This document shows positions 9,248-18,083 of a stretch of 64,000 nucleotides of DNA, in pieces (position 1 is the stretch's first letter; each line of letters begins with the position of its first letter). The position numbers and the translations under genes are program-made. The stretch is taken from contig NZ_BMNH01000001.1 in NCBI RefSeq assembly GCF_014646355.1, positions 710,675 through 774,674 on the forward strand, given 5' to 3'. Under the pieces are notes generated by a model that was given only the letters and a program-made list of their open reading frames with translations, was not told where the DNA came from and did not search any database. This DNA is from Nonomuraea cavernae (lineage in GTDB: Bacteria; Actinomycetota; Actinomycetes; Streptosporangiales; Streptosporangiaceae).

Positions 9248-9313
9248 GTCCTTGAGAGACCTACCTTGAGAGGCGTCCTTGAGAGGCGTCCTTGAGAGAC
9301 GTCCTTGAGAGAC
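9248..9313. repeat. 13-bp tandem repeat, about five copies
   Basis: Copies of GTCCTTGAGAGRC lie head to tail at 9248-9260, 9275-9287, 9288-9300 and 9301-9313, with a degenerate 14-base copy at 9261-9274. The array lies between the trxA terminator and the stop codon of the converging GNAT gene. Confidence 0.8.
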
Positions 9314-9314
9314 G

Positions 9315-9932
9315 TCAGACGGGGCGAAGTGCGCGTTCCGGGCTCATGGACCCGAGAAGGCGCTCCAGGGCCACCTCGACGTCCTCACGCCACGAGACGG
9401 CGGTCTTGAGCTCCAGCCGCAGCCGAGGGAACCGCAAATGCGGCCGGACCGTTTTGAACCCCACCGAAAGCAGATATTCGGCAGGCACGACGCAGCTCGG
9501 CTCCTCCCACTTGAGGTCGCCGAACGCCTCGATGGCCTTCACCCCGCGCCGCGTGAGGTCTTTGGCCACTCCCTGAATCAGCATCCGGCCCAGCCCGCCG
9601 CCGGAGAACTCGGGGATGATGTGCGCCGTCATCAGCAGGACCGCGTCGGCGCTGACCGGCGAGGTGGGAAAGGCCAGGGAGCGCGGGGTGTAGAGAGGCG
9701 GGCTGTAGAGGACGAATCCGGCAGGCACCCCGTCGACGTAGACGACCTTCCCGCAGCTGCCCCATTCGAGCAGCGTGCCGGAGATCCACGCCTCTTTCTC
9801 CAGCCCCGGATCGCCTGACTCGACCGCACGCTCGCCCCCGACGGGGTCGAGCTCCCAGAAGACGCACCGCCGGCAGCGGCGCGGCAGATCGTCCAGATTG
9901 TCCAGGGTGATGTTGACCAGCCGACGCGACAA
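9315..9932 (-). CDS. GNAT family N-acetyltransferase
   Basis: 205 residues. The N-terminal motif RRCRRCVFWELDPVGG belongs to an actinobacterial GNAT subgroup, and the acetyl-CoA loop region is IIPEFSGGGLGRMLIQGVAK. The start is TTG 9932 without a strong ribosome site. It is transcribed away from the aminotransferase gene. The substrate is unknown. Confidence 0.7.
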   Translation of the reverse strand: MSRRLVNITLDNLDDLPRRCRRCVFWELDPVGGERAVESGDPGLEKEAWISGTLLEWGSCGKVVYVDGVPAGFVLYSPPLYTPRSLAFPTSPVSADAVLLMTAHIIPEFSGGGLGRMLIQGVAKDLTRRGVKAIEAFGDLKWEEPSCVVPAEYLLSVGFKTVRPHLRFPRLRLELKTAVSWREDVEVALERLLGSMSPERALRPV

Positions 9933-10107
9933 CTACGGCCCCAATCGTTGACCCGGAAAAGCGCGCGAAAACCACGTCTCCAGCTGGCATCGTAGCCCAG
10001 TGATGGTGCCACCAGCGGATACCACGGCGCTCCAGCCCCCTCCATGGGCGACATGTCGGACTGGCGTAATCTGGTATCTCAGCTCTACCTGTGACAGGAG
10101 GTGGACC

Positions 10108-11433
10108 GTGACAGAAGAGCAGGATCACGGTCAAACGCCCGCGACCCAAGGGTCGCGGATCGATGCCTACGTCGATCGGTACGCCGCACGAGCTACCGGG
10201 ATGGTCGCCTCCGAGATCCGAGCTCTCTTCGCCGTCGCGTCCAGACCCGAGGTGGTCTCGCTCGCCGGCGGCATGCCGTACGTCACGGCCCTCCCCCTCG
10301 ACCTGGTCGGCGAGCTGGTCTCCGATCTGGTGACCCGGCACGGCCCGGTCGCGCTGCAGTACGGCTCGGGCCAGGGCGATCCGCACCTGCGCGAGCAGAT
10401 CTGCGAGGTCATGCGCCTGGAGGGGATCCACGCCGGGGCGAACGACGTCGTCGTCACCGTCGGTTCACAGCAGGCCCTCGACCTGATCACCCGGATCTTC
10501 ATCGACCCGGGTGACGTCGTACTGGCCGAAGGGCCCTCGTACGTGGGCGCCCTAGGCACATTCGCCGCCTATCAGGCCAAAGTGGTGCATATCGCCATGG
10601 ACGATCAGGGCATCGTGCCCGAATCGCTGGCGCAGACCATCTACGCCCTGGAGACCGCCGGGGCGCCGATCAAGTTCCTCTACACGATCCCGACCTTCCA
10701 CAACCCGGCAGGCGTCACGCTCAACGCGGCCCGGCGCCAGCAGGTGCTCGACATCTGCCAGCGGGCCGGCGTACTGATCGTCGAGGACAACCCGTACGGC
10801 CTGCTCGGCTTCGACGGCGAGCCCATGCGCGCGCTGCGCGCCGACAACGCCGACGGCGTGGTCTATCTGGGGTCGTTCTCCAAGACGCTCGCCCCCGGGT
10901 TCCGCGTCGGCTGGGCACTCGCGCCGCACGCCATCCGCGACAAGCTCGTGCTGGCCATGGAGTCGGCCGTGCTGTCGCACTCGTCGTTCACCCAGCTGGC
11001 CGTCGGCCAGTACCTCACCACGCAGCCGTGGCGGGAGCAGATCAAGTCGTTCAAGGAGCTCTACCGCGAGCGGCGCGACGCGCTGCTCGACTCGCTTGAG
11101 GCGCTGATGCCGCCCGAGGTCACCTGGACCCGCCCCGCCGGCGGGTTCTTCGTCTGGGTGACCCTGCCCGAAGGCCTCGACTCCAAGGCGATCCTGCCGC
11201 GGGCGGTGGCCGAGCGGGTGGCGTTCGTCCCGGGCACCGGGTTCTTCTCCGACGGCAGTGGGTCGCGGCAGATGCGGCTGTCCTTCTGCTTCCCCGAGCC
11301 CGAACGCATCCGCGAAGGGGTGCGGCGGCTGGCCGGGGTGATCGAGCAGGAGATCCAGCTGCGCGACACGTTCGGCACCGGATCCACCCGTGGCCATGCC
11401 GGTGTGGACACCCCCGGACCCGACCTGGCGTGA
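10108..11433 (+). CDS. PLP-dependent aminotransferase, class I/II (2-aminoadipate/LysN-like)
   Basis: 441 residues. It is a fold-type I aminotransferase of the family related to 2-aminoadipate aminotransferase and the MocR C-terminal domain. The PLP-binding lysine is Lys259 in GSFSKTLAPGFRVGW, and TVGSQQALDLITRIF and EDNPYGLLGF are other family motifs. The reading frame opens at 10000, but GTG 10108 has a perfect AGGAGG at 10097-10102. No MocR-type DNA-binding domain is attached, so it is a free enzyme. The true amino donor is not evident. Confidence 0.8.
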   Translation: MTEEQDHGQTPATQGSRIDAYVDRYAARATGMVASEIRALFAVASRPEVVSLAGGMPYVTALPLDLVGELVSDLVTRHGPVALQYGSGQGDPHLREQICEVMRLEGIHAGANDVVVTVGSQQALDLITRIFIDPGDVVLAEGPSYVGALGTFAAYQAKVVHIAMDDQGIVPESLAQTIYALETAGAPIKFLYTIPTFHNPAGVTLNAARRQQVLDICQRAGVLIVEDNPYGLLGFDGEPMRALRADNADGVVYLGSFSKTLAPGFRVGWALAPHAIRDKLVLAMESAVLSHSSFTQLAVGQYLTTQPWREQIKSFKELYRERRDALLDSLEALMPPEVTWTRPAGGFFVWVTLPEGLDSKAILPRAVAERVAFVPGTGFFSDGSGSRQMRLSFCFPEPERIREGVRRLAGVIEQEIQLRDTFGTGSTRGHAGVDTPGPDLA

Positions 11434-11578
11434 CTTTTTCCGTACGGCCGGCGTCCACCCACAGGGGGCGCCGGCCGTACATTTTGACGGCCTGACACTG
11501 AGGAATGCGCCTGGTGTGCACCCATCCGTCCCCGACGCCGGTACGGTTGGACAGCGTTCCATCAGCGGAGGAGATGCA

Positions 11579-12535
11579 ATGAGCGATCTGGGCCACGTGC
11601 TCGTGCTGGCCGGAGGCCTCTCGTACGAGCGTGAGGTGTCCCTGCGCTCCGGTCGCCGGGTGAGCGAGGTGCTGCGTGCGGCGGGCATCGACGTCGAGGC
11701 CCGCGACACCGACGCGTCGCTCGTCCCGTCCATCCTCGCCGACCCGCCGGACGCCGTCTTCGTCACCCTGCACGGCGGCGCGGGTGAGGACGGCGCGATC
11801 CGCTCCGTGCTGGAGCTGCTCAACGTCCCCTACGTCGGCGCCGACCCCGACGCCTGCCGGGTCGCGTTCGACAAGCCGACCGCCAAGGCCGTCGTCCGCT
11901 CGGTTGGCCTGGTCACCCCCGAGTCGGTCACGCTGCCCAAGGAGACGTTCCACGACCTCGGCGCCACCATGGTCCTGGGGCGCATCGTGGCACAGCTCGG
12001 CCTGCCCCTGTTCGTCAAGCCCGCCCGGGGCGGCTCCGCGCTCGGCGCCTCCATCGTGCGCACCGCCGAGGAGCTGCCCGCCGCGATGGTCGGCTGCTTC
12101 GCCTACGGCGACACGGCGTTGATCGAACGCTACGTGGTGGGTGTCGAGGTGGCCGTGTCGGTCGTCGATCTCGGCAACGGGCCGATCGCGCTGCCCGCCG
12201 TCGAGATCGTCCCCGACGAGGGGGTCTACGACTACGCCGCCCGCTACACCGCCGGGCACACCGAGTTCTTCGCCCCCGCCCGCCTCTCCCCCGACGCGGC
12301 CGCCGCCTGCGCGCAGACCGCGGTCACCGCGCACACGGCGCTCGGCCTGCGCGACATCTCCCGCACCGACCTCATCGTCGACGCCTCGGGCCAGCCGCAC
12401 TTCCTTGAGGTCAATGTCGCCCCAGGCATGACCGAGACCAGCCTCCTCCCGATGGCGGCCGAGGCCGCCGGGCAGGACCTCGGTGGGCTGTGCCGCATCC
12501 TCCTCCACAACGCCGCCGCGCGGACCCGCACCTGA
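11579..12535 (+). CDS. D-alanine-D-alanine ligase family ATP-grasp protein
   Basis: 318 residues with an ATP-grasp fold: N-terminal GGLSYEREVSLRSGRRVSEV, a central LFVKPARGGSALGASIV nucleotide-binding segment and a C-terminal HFLEVNVAPGM metal-binding segment (E and N in place). ATG 11579 has GGAGGA at 11567-11572. Ddl ligases make D-Ala-D-Ala for peptidoglycan. Actinobacteria often carry this extra copy near parAB in addition to the main ddl, so its in vivo substrate could differ. Confidence 0.75.
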   Translation: MSDLGHVLVLAGGLSYEREVSLRSGRRVSEVLRAAGIDVEARDTDASLVPSILADPPDAVFVTLHGGAGEDGAIRSVLELLNVPYVGADPDACRVAFDKPTAKAVVRSVGLVTPESVTLPKETFHDLGATMVLGRIVAQLGLPLFVKPARGGSALGASIVRTAEELPAAMVGCFAYGDTALIERYVVGVEVAVSVVDLGNGPIALPAVEIVPDEGVYDYAARYTAGHTEFFAPARLSPDAAAACAQTAVTAHTALGLRDISRTDLIVDASGQPHFLEVNVAPGMTETSLLPMAAEAAGQDLGGLCRILLHNAAARTRT

Positions 12536-12625
12536 CCTCTGGCCTCCGCTGCCGCCGGTTCAACCCCCCGGTGGCTCGGTGGCCGGGCACCGCGCCGGTT
12601 GTTCCGGGGTAAGTAGCCTTTTGGT

Positions 12626-13672
12626 GTGCTGATCGATTCGACATATCCGAAGAGCTTCGCCAGCGACAACCACGCCGGCGTACACCCTGCTGTCCTCGAA
12701 GCCATGACGGCGGCGAACCACGGCGACGCCCCCGCCTACGGAGACGACCCGTGGACCGCCGTCTTCGAGCGCCAGATCAAGGACACCTTCGGCACCGGCG
12801 CGGAGGGCTTCGCCGTGCTCAACGGCGCAGGTGCCAATATGGTCGGGCTGGCCCTCATGCTCGGCCGGTACGACGCCATCATCTGTGCCGACACCGCCCA
12901 CATTGCGACGCACGAGACGGGCGCGACCGAACGCCTTCTCGGCGTCAAGCTCGTCACCGTTCCCACGGAGGGCGGCAAGCTGCGGCCCCATGACATCACC
13001 GGCCGCCTGAGCGCTCTGGGCAGCCACCACGAGTCCCAGCCGCGCGTCGTCTCCATCTCCCAGGTCACCGAACTCGGCACCTGCTACTCCCCCGACGAGA
13101 TCGCCGCCCTGGCCGAGACCGCCCACAACTCGGGCCTGCTCCTGCACGTGGACGGTGCCCGCCTGGCCAACGCCGCCGCGTACCTCTCATGTGACCTGAG
13201 CACGATCACCACCGACGTCGGGGTCGACGTCTTCAGCTTCGGTGGCACCAAGAATGGCGCCCTGGCGGCCGAGGCAGTGGTGGTGCTCGACAGCTCGCTG
13301 ACCCACGCCGTGCCATTCCTGCGGCGTCAATCCCTCCAGCTGTCCTCGAAGATGCGCTTCATCTCGGCTCAGCTCTCGGCTCTCCTCACCGACGACCTCT
13401 GGCGCCGCAACGCTGGTCACGCCAATCACATGGCCGACCGGCTGGCGGCCGGCCTGACCGGCGTTCCAGGAGTCACCATCACTTACCCGGTGCAGTCCAA
13501 CGCCGTCTTCGCCACACTTCCCGCAGAGGCGGCAGCCGCGCTTCAGGAGCGCTATCTCTTCCACCAGTGGGACGAGGCCGCCGGCATTGTGCGCTGGATG
13601 ACCGCCTTCGACACCACGCCCGAGCACATCGACGACTTCCTCACCGACATCCGCAAGGCACTTTCCTCCTGA
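12626..13672 (+). CDS. Low-specificity threonine aldolase / beta-eliminating lyase family protein
   Basis: 348 residues, start GTG 12626. It has the fold-type I PLP architecture of threonine aldolases: SFASDNHAGVHPAVLEAM at the N-terminus, LLHVDGARLANAAAYL, and the PLP lysine Lys209 in SFGGTKNGALAAEAVV. Such enzymes cleave L-threonine or L-allo-threonine to glycine and acetaldehyde. It precedes the first parS site by 11 bases. Confidence 0.8.
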   Translation: MLIDSTYPKSFASDNHAGVHPAVLEAMTAANHGDAPAYGDDPWTAVFERQIKDTFGTGAEGFAVLNGAGANMVGLALMLGRYDAIICADTAHIATHETGATERLLGVKLVTVPTEGGKLRPHDITGRLSALGSHHESQPRVVSISQVTELGTCYSPDEIAALAETAHNSGLLLHVDGARLANAAAYLSCDLSTITTDVGVDVFSFGGTKNGALAAEAVVVLDSSLTHAVPFLRRQSLQLSSKMRFISAQLSALLTDDLWRRNAGHANHMADRLAAGLTGVPGVTITYPVQSNAVFATLPAEAAAALQERYLFHQWDEAAGIVRWMTAFDTTPEHIDDFLTDIRKALSS

Positions 13673-13683
13673 CCTCTCTCGTG

Positions 13684-13697
13684 GTTTCACGTGAAAC
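13684..13697. promoter_or_regulatory. parS centromere site 1
   Basis: Perfect 14-base palindrome GTTTCACGTGAAAC, the core of the bacterial parS consensus bound by ParB. It lies just after the threonine aldolase gene. Confidence 0.93.
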
Positions 13698-14154
13698 ACT
13701 CGCGATTCACCGAACTCCCTGCGGCCTCCCTCCACTCGGCTCGACGTTGACGTTGAGAGCAGCACCGCAATCACGGCAGAACGACGCAGTAGGCACCCGA
13801 TGTCGGTACGGCAGGCACCAAGTGGGCAAGACCTACGCCTGCTTGAGGCGTGTTCACTGGCCAGCCCACCACACAAGACGGCACGTACACCCCGAGCTAA
13901 GGCCCATCTGTACGCCGCGGTCACCAGACCCAGCGGCACACCGGAGCTCCAAGGCTTTCCCAGGAGACAGTGGCCGCGCGACCGAGCACAGCACCGGACG
14001 GGCGCTTGGCCCAAGGCACGGCACGGCGGGACGAGGCGCGGCGCGGCGGGACGGGACGCGGCGCCACGGGTGTCCGGGGGCCGCCGGACCCACGGCACGG
14101 CACTCGACGCGCGGCGCGTCAGGGCGGGACAGGGCGTGTTAGGAGCGCTCGCGC
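13698..14154. other. Intergenic region without a convincing gene
   Basis: About 460 bases. Open frames exist here, but their translations are low-complexity (Arg/Gly/Ala-rich) and match no family I know. Part of the DNA is a G/C-rich quasi-repeat of GGCACGGCGGGACG-like words near 14020-14070. Confidence 0.5.
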
Positions 14155-14682
14155 TCAGTCCTTGAGCTCGCCCTCCAGCAGGCTCATGAGGACCATGTCA
14201 TGCCATCGGCCGTTTCTGCGGAGAGTGTCTCGGGCGCGGCCCTCTTCGACGAAGCCGACCTTCTGGTACACGCGGATGGCTGCCGCGTTCTCGTCCGCAA
14301 CCCACAACTCGATGCGGTGCAGGCGCAGCGCGTCGAAGCCGTAGCGGCAGATCAGGCGGACGGCTTCGGTGCCGTAGCCGTTGCCCCAGCAGTCCTTCTC
14401 GCCGATGTAGATGTCGAGCTCGGCGCCGCCGGTCTCCGGCTCTGCGCCGCTGAGGACCACCAGGCCGATCAGACGGTCGTCGGCGAGAGTTTCGATGCCG
14501 AGCACGGTGCGTTCGTAGGAGTTCTTCGGGCGGTCGGCGTATTCGTCGACGAACCGCTCCCGGCTGACCGGATAGCTGTGGGCGAACCACTGCATGACGT
14601 CGGGATCGTGGTTCCAGCGGTGGTGGGCCGCCGCGTCAGAGGGTTCCATGGGGCGCAGTCGTACGAGATCGCCGGTCAGCAA
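14155..14682 (-). CDS. GNAT acetyltransferase, RimJ/RimL-like
   Basis: 175 residues. It has the RimJ/L-type layout: LTGDLVRLRPMEPSDAAAHH at the N-terminus, IGEKDCWGNGYGTEAVRLI (acetyl-CoA loop) and NAAAIRVYQKVGFVEEGRAR near the C-terminus. The frame is open further upstream, but TTG 14682 is preferred because GGAG sits about eight bases before it and homology starts there. It acetylates an amine or a protein N-terminus; the substrate is unknown. Confidence 0.75.
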   Translation of the reverse strand: MLTGDLVRLRPMEPSDAAAHHRWNHDPDVMQWFAHSYPVSRERFVDEYADRPKNSYERTVLGIETLADDRLIGLVVLSGAEPETGGAELDIYIGEKDCWGNGYGTEAVRLICRYGFDALRLHRIELWVADENAAAIRVYQKVGFVEEGRARDTLRRNGRWHDMVLMSLLEGELKD

Positions 14683-14994
14683 GACATGTGCTCCGTTCGT
14701 TGATCCAGGAGTGCGGGAACCACGACAGCAGCTCGAATGCCCGGCCGGCAATAGGTTTTCTGGATCAACGCGATGGCTGCAGACGGTCAGGTCGCCGAGA
14801 AGGACCGCGCTTTCAGTGGCGGTCACAGAAAAGGCCGGCAGCGTTGCGATCGTGTCCTGGCGCGTCGCGCATGCTCACCGGAGTGTGGTCGTGAGGCAGG
14901 TGGACGAGCATGACGTAGTGCGGGTGCGCATCGCCCAAGTGCGGCGACGGACACCTGTACACGAGACGCCCCAGGGCGACGGGTGAGCGTGGCG

Positions 14995-15008
14995 GTTTCA
15001 CGTGAAAC
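14995..15008. promoter_or_regulatory. parS centromere site 2
   Basis: Perfect GTTTCACGTGAAAC palindrome, 22 bases (start to start) from the next copy and just downstream of parB. Confidence 0.93.
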
Positions 15009-15016
15009 ACGGCACG

Positions 15017-15030
15017 GTTTCACGTGAAAC
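15017..15030. promoter_or_regulatory. parS centromere site 3
   Basis: Perfect GTTTCACGTGAAAC palindrome ending three bases from the parB stop codon. Paired with site 2. Confidence 0.93.
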
Positions 15031-15033
15031 AGG

Positions 15034-15990
15034 TCAGCCCTCAGACTCTCGCATGGCACGCGCCGCCTCGGGGGCCATGGTGCCGATGATGCGCTCAAGG
15101 TCGTCGATCGTGGCGAACTCCACGACGATGCGCCCCTTGCGACGCCCCAGATCGACCTTGACCTTGGTCTCGAAGTGATCGGAGAGCCGATCCGCCAGGT
15201 GGGTCAGACCAGGGGCGACGGGCTTGTTGGGCTTGCGCTCACGGGGGGCGTTCTGGGCCGCCTTTGAGCTCCCGAGTGCGACGATCTCTTCGACCGCTCT
15301 GACGGACAGAAGCTCGGCAACGATGCGCTTCGCGAGCTGGATCTGCTCCTCCTGGCTGTCGAGGCCGAGGAGTGCGCGGGCATGGCCGGCGCTGATGGTG
15401 CCAGCGGCGACGCGGAGTTGGACTTCCGGGGGGAGATTCAGCAGGCGCAGCGTGTTGGTGATGTGGGAGCGGGAGCGGCCGACCTTCTGGGCGAGCTGGT
15501 CGTGGGTGGCCTGGAAGTCGTCCAGCAGTTGCTGGTAGGCGGCGGCCTCTTCCAGGGCGTTGAGTTGCTCCCGCTGCAGGTTCTCGATGAGGGCGTCACG
15601 GAGGAGCTCGTTGTCCATCGTGTTACGGACGATCGCCGGAACGGGATCAAGCTCGGCGAGCTGGCACGCGCGCCAGCGCCGCTCCCCCATGATGAGCTCA
15701 TAGCGGCCACCGCCGACGGACCGCACGACGATCGGTTGGAGCAAACCGACCTCGGAGATGGACGCCGCCAACTCCTTGATGCGATCCTCGTCGAACACCT
15801 CACGGGGCTGTCGCGGGTTGGGCACGATGGCGCTGAGGGATAGCTCCTTGAAGTACGCGCCGGCAATCGGCTGAGGGTTGGTCTCTCCCGCACCGTTGGT
15901 GGCAACCGCCGTTCCGGTGCCGTCAACAATGGGACCGGTCGGGATGAGCGCCCCGAGCCCCTTCCCCAATCCCCGCCGCTGCTGACTCAC
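15034..15990 (-). CDS. parB: Chromosome-partitioning protein ParB (CTPase)
   Basis: 318 residues. The N-terminal basic tail [15 protein letters not shown] interacts with ParA. The ParB/CTPase fold has the GERRWRAC motif and [18 protein letters not shown] helix-turn-helix region ([20 protein letters not shown]) reads parS, and a C-terminal dimerisation domain follows. GTG 15990 is preceded by GGAGA. It loads at the parS sites in this window and spreads as a clamp. It is separated from parA by another gene and about 1 kb. Confidence 0.95.
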   Translation of the reverse strand: MSQQRRGLGKGLGALIPTGPIVDGTGTAVATNGAGETNPQPIAGAYFKELSLSAIVPNPRQPREVFDEDRIKELAASISEVGLLQPIVVRSVGGGRYELIMGERRWRACQLAELDPVPAIVRNTMDNELLRDALIENLQREQLNALEEAAAYQQLLDDFQATHDQLAQKVGRSRSHITNTLRLLNLPPEVQLRVAAGTISAGHARALLGLDSQEEQIQLAKRIVAELLSVRAVEEIVALGSSKAAQNAPRERKPNKPVAPGLTHLADRLSDHFETKVKVDLGRRKGRIVVEFATIDDLERIIGTMAPEAARAMRESEG

Positions 15991-16273
15991 TACGTCTCCT
16001 CATCCACCCCGGCTGATTCCGGTCACTCCAGGAGAGGTTACCGTCGTCAACGCAACACGGTGCCTCGTCGCCACACGCGGTTGCGCCGGATTTACACCAT
16101 CAACACATATACACGCCCGTCGGCCTCCCAACTGCGCCTCCGGCCCCCTATCCACCCACACTTCCACCGTCGTCGTCCGCCAGTGCGCCGGCCACGCCGA
16201 CCAGCGAATGATCCAGCCCGACCTCGGCTCCGGGTAGGAGCATGCGGTCGTCAAGCGACGACCCGTACGACAC

Positions 16274-16855
16274 CTAATCCACCGCCCCGACGACCAACGT
16301 GAGCGACGCGTCCGACCGGTCCAGGAGGACCAACTCCCAGAAGTGCCACAGCACCCACCCGTAGTCGTGCATGGCCTCCCGCCCCAGCTCGCGTAACTTG
16401 TACCGATGCGTCGCCCCACGGAGGGAGTCGTAGACGTGCGTTTCGAGGCACGAAGCCAGCTCTTCAGGTACGGGATCGAGGAATCCGATCTCCTTGACCC
16501 AAGTCCGGATCAGCTGATCCGCGACTGCCTCGTCGACAAGGTCGAACGAACTCGCGGTCATGCGAGAGAGCAGGAACGGCCCGTGAAGCCGCCGGTTGTC
16601 GATGCTGACCGAATCGCCTGACGCATAGTCGCCTCGATAGCGCTCGTGGCGTAACAGAAGATCCAGAGCCGCCACCTCGTCCCCGGACCAGCGGGCGAGC
16701 TGAAACCGCTTCACATCGATCCAGGCGTAACTTCCGTTGCGGAAGTTGATGAACTCATGGGCGATGAAATCGAGAGAAGCCGTCATGGCGTCACGCCAGA
16801 GCACCTCGAAACGCGCACCTTTCCTTCGCCGTGAGAGCTGCACCGCCGCACGCAC
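16274..16855 (-). CDS. Hypothetical protein between parB and parA
   Basis: 193 residues (start GTG 16855; ATG 16786 is an alternative and neither has a strong ribosome site). I do not recognise the family. The protein is acidic and aromatic-rich, with YAWIDVKRFQLARWSGDEVA, LLLRHERYRGDYASGD, and a C-terminal YDSLRGATHRYKLRELGREA / YGWVLWHFWELVLLD. No membrane segment or signal peptide is visible. It has the same orientation as the par genes and separates parA from parB, which are normally adjacent. Its third codon positions are less GC-rich than in neighbouring core genes, so it may be an insertion. Confidence 0.5.
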   Translation of the reverse strand: MRAAVQLSRRRKGARFEVLWRDAMTASLDFIAHEFINFRNGSYAWIDVKRFQLARWSGDEVAALDLLLRHERYRGDYASGDSVSIDNRRLHGPFLLSRMTASSFDLVDEAVADQLIRTWVKEIGFLDPVPEELASCLETHVYDSLRGATHRYKLRELGREAMHDYGWVLWHFWELVLLDRSDASLTLVVGAVD

Positions 16856-17013
16856 TTCATGGAGCGCACAGACTCACAGAACGCAGTCGGAAATCGCATC
16901 GACCGCACTGACCGGCATCGAGTGGACAACCCGCGAAGAGCACTTGCCGGTGCGAGTTGGGCGAAAGGGTTGAGGTGAGAGAAACCCGCCATGTGGAGGA
17001 TGCGGAGCAGGAG

Positions 17014-18078
17014 TCAGACGGCGGCGCGGTGGGCGATCTCGCGGGCGGCGTCCATGTACGCCATGGCCCCACTGGAGCCCGGATCGTACGTCATGACCGA
17101 CTGGCCATAGCTGGGCGCCTCGGAGAGGCGGACGCTGCGCGGGATCACCGTGTTGAGGACCGTCTCACCGAAGTGGGCGCGAACCTCGTCGGCCACCTGT
17201 GAGGCCAGACGGGTGCGGCCGTCGTACATCGTGAGGACGATCGTGGAGAGGCTGAGCGTGGGGTTCAGGTGGGCCTTGATCAGATCGACGTTGCGCAGCA
17301 GCTGGCCCAGGCCCTCCAGCGCGTAGTACTCGCACTGGATGGGGATCATGACCTCTTCGGCGGCCACCAGCGCGTTGACCGTCAGCAGGCCGAGCGACGG
17401 CGGGCAGTCGATGACGATGTAGTCGAACTCAAGCCCGGTGTAGGCGCTGAGCGCTCGGCGGAGGCGGGCTTCGCGGGCCACGAGCGAGACGAGCTCGATC
17501 TCGGCACCGGCGAGGTCGATGGTGGCGGGGGCGCAGTAGAGGCCCGGCATGTCGGGCACCTGCTTGATGATGTCCGCCATGGGCAGGTCGTCCACGAGCA
17601 CTTGGTACACATCCGGCACGTCACCGCGATGCTCGGTGGCCAGCGCCGTCGAGGCGTTGCCCTGAGGGTCAAGGTCGACGACGAGCACGCGTTGGCCGTG
17701 CATGGAGAGCGCGGCGGCGATGTTCACGGACGTCGTCGTCTTGCCCACTCCCCCCTTCTGGTTCGCCACGGCGATCACCCGGCATTTGGCCGGCCGCGGC
17801 CACATGCCGTCACGACCACCGGGCTCCTCCCCTGCCTGAGCCGCCGCCTGGGTCGCGGATGTTTCACGTGAAACCACAGAGCTGAGCGCCTCTCGTACCA
17901 AAGGTGAATCGCCGGGGGTCAGTGGGGTCTGGGTCACGATGGCCATCCTTTCAACCAGTGGTATGCCGGTGCCGGGAATTCGCTGTCGCGACACGCCCTT
18001 TTCGGGCCAGCCAACCCCTGTGGGACTCTCGGACGGAGGACTGTCCGGCCAGCCCAGGCCGCATGCTGCGACTGGCAT
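17014..18078 (-). CDS. parA: Chromosome-partitioning ATPase ParA
   Basis: 354 residues from ATG 18078. It has the deviant Walker A motif VIAVANQKGGVGKTTTSVN, DLDPQGNASTAL and DYIVIDCPPSLGLLTVNAL. I chose ATG 18078 because a perfect AAGGAGG (18087-18093) lies eight bases upstream, overlapping the end of rsmG. Its first 45 codons have weaker third-position GC, however, and ATG 17946 (MAIVTQTP) or GTG 17937 are real alternatives. Streptomyces ParA has a similar unstructured N-terminal extension. ParA forms ATP-dependent dimers on DNA and moves ParB-parS complexes. Confidence 0.92.
   Translation of the reverse strand: MPVAACGLGWPDSPPSESPTGVGWPEKGVSRQRIPGTGIPLVERMAIVTQTPLTPGDSPLVREALSSVVSRETSATQAAAQAGEEPGGRDGMWPRPAKCRVIAVANQKGGVGKTTTSVNIAAALSMHGQRVLVVDLDPQGNASTALATEHRGDVPDVYQVLVDDLPMADIIKQVPDMPGLYCAPATIDLAGAEIELVSLVAREARLRRALSAYTGLEFDYIVIDCPPSLGLLTVNALVAAEEVMIPIQCEYYALEGLGQLLRNVDLIKAHLNPTLSLSTIVLTMYDGRTRLASQVADEVRAHFGETVLNTVIPRSVRLSEAPSYGQSVMTYDPGSSGAMAYMDAAREIAHRAAV
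17861..17874. promoter_or_regulatory. parS centromere site 4, inside parA coding sequence
   Basis: Perfect GTTTCACGTGAAAC palindrome within the 5' part of parA. On the coding strand it encodes the VSRET residues of the unstructured N-terminal region, so site and protein share the same bases. Confidence 0.93.
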
Positions 18079-18083
18079 GACCG

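Larger units (their letters stand above)
14683..15033. other. Gene-free spacer upstream of the GNAT gene carrying two parS sites
   Basis: About 350 bases between the GNAT start and the parB stop. Apart from the two parS palindromes near its right end I see no gene or RNA here. Confidence 0.5.

Noticed and set aside
13800..14165. Possible small gene in the spacer after the threonine aldolase
   Set aside because: The translation is low-complexity with no family match, and there is no convincing ribosome site.
16000..16419. Minus-strand frame partly overlapping the hypothetical gene between parB and parA
   Set aside because: The 193-residue frame has a normal protein-like composition; this one is Thr/Arg/Trp-rich and shares most of its bases out of frame.
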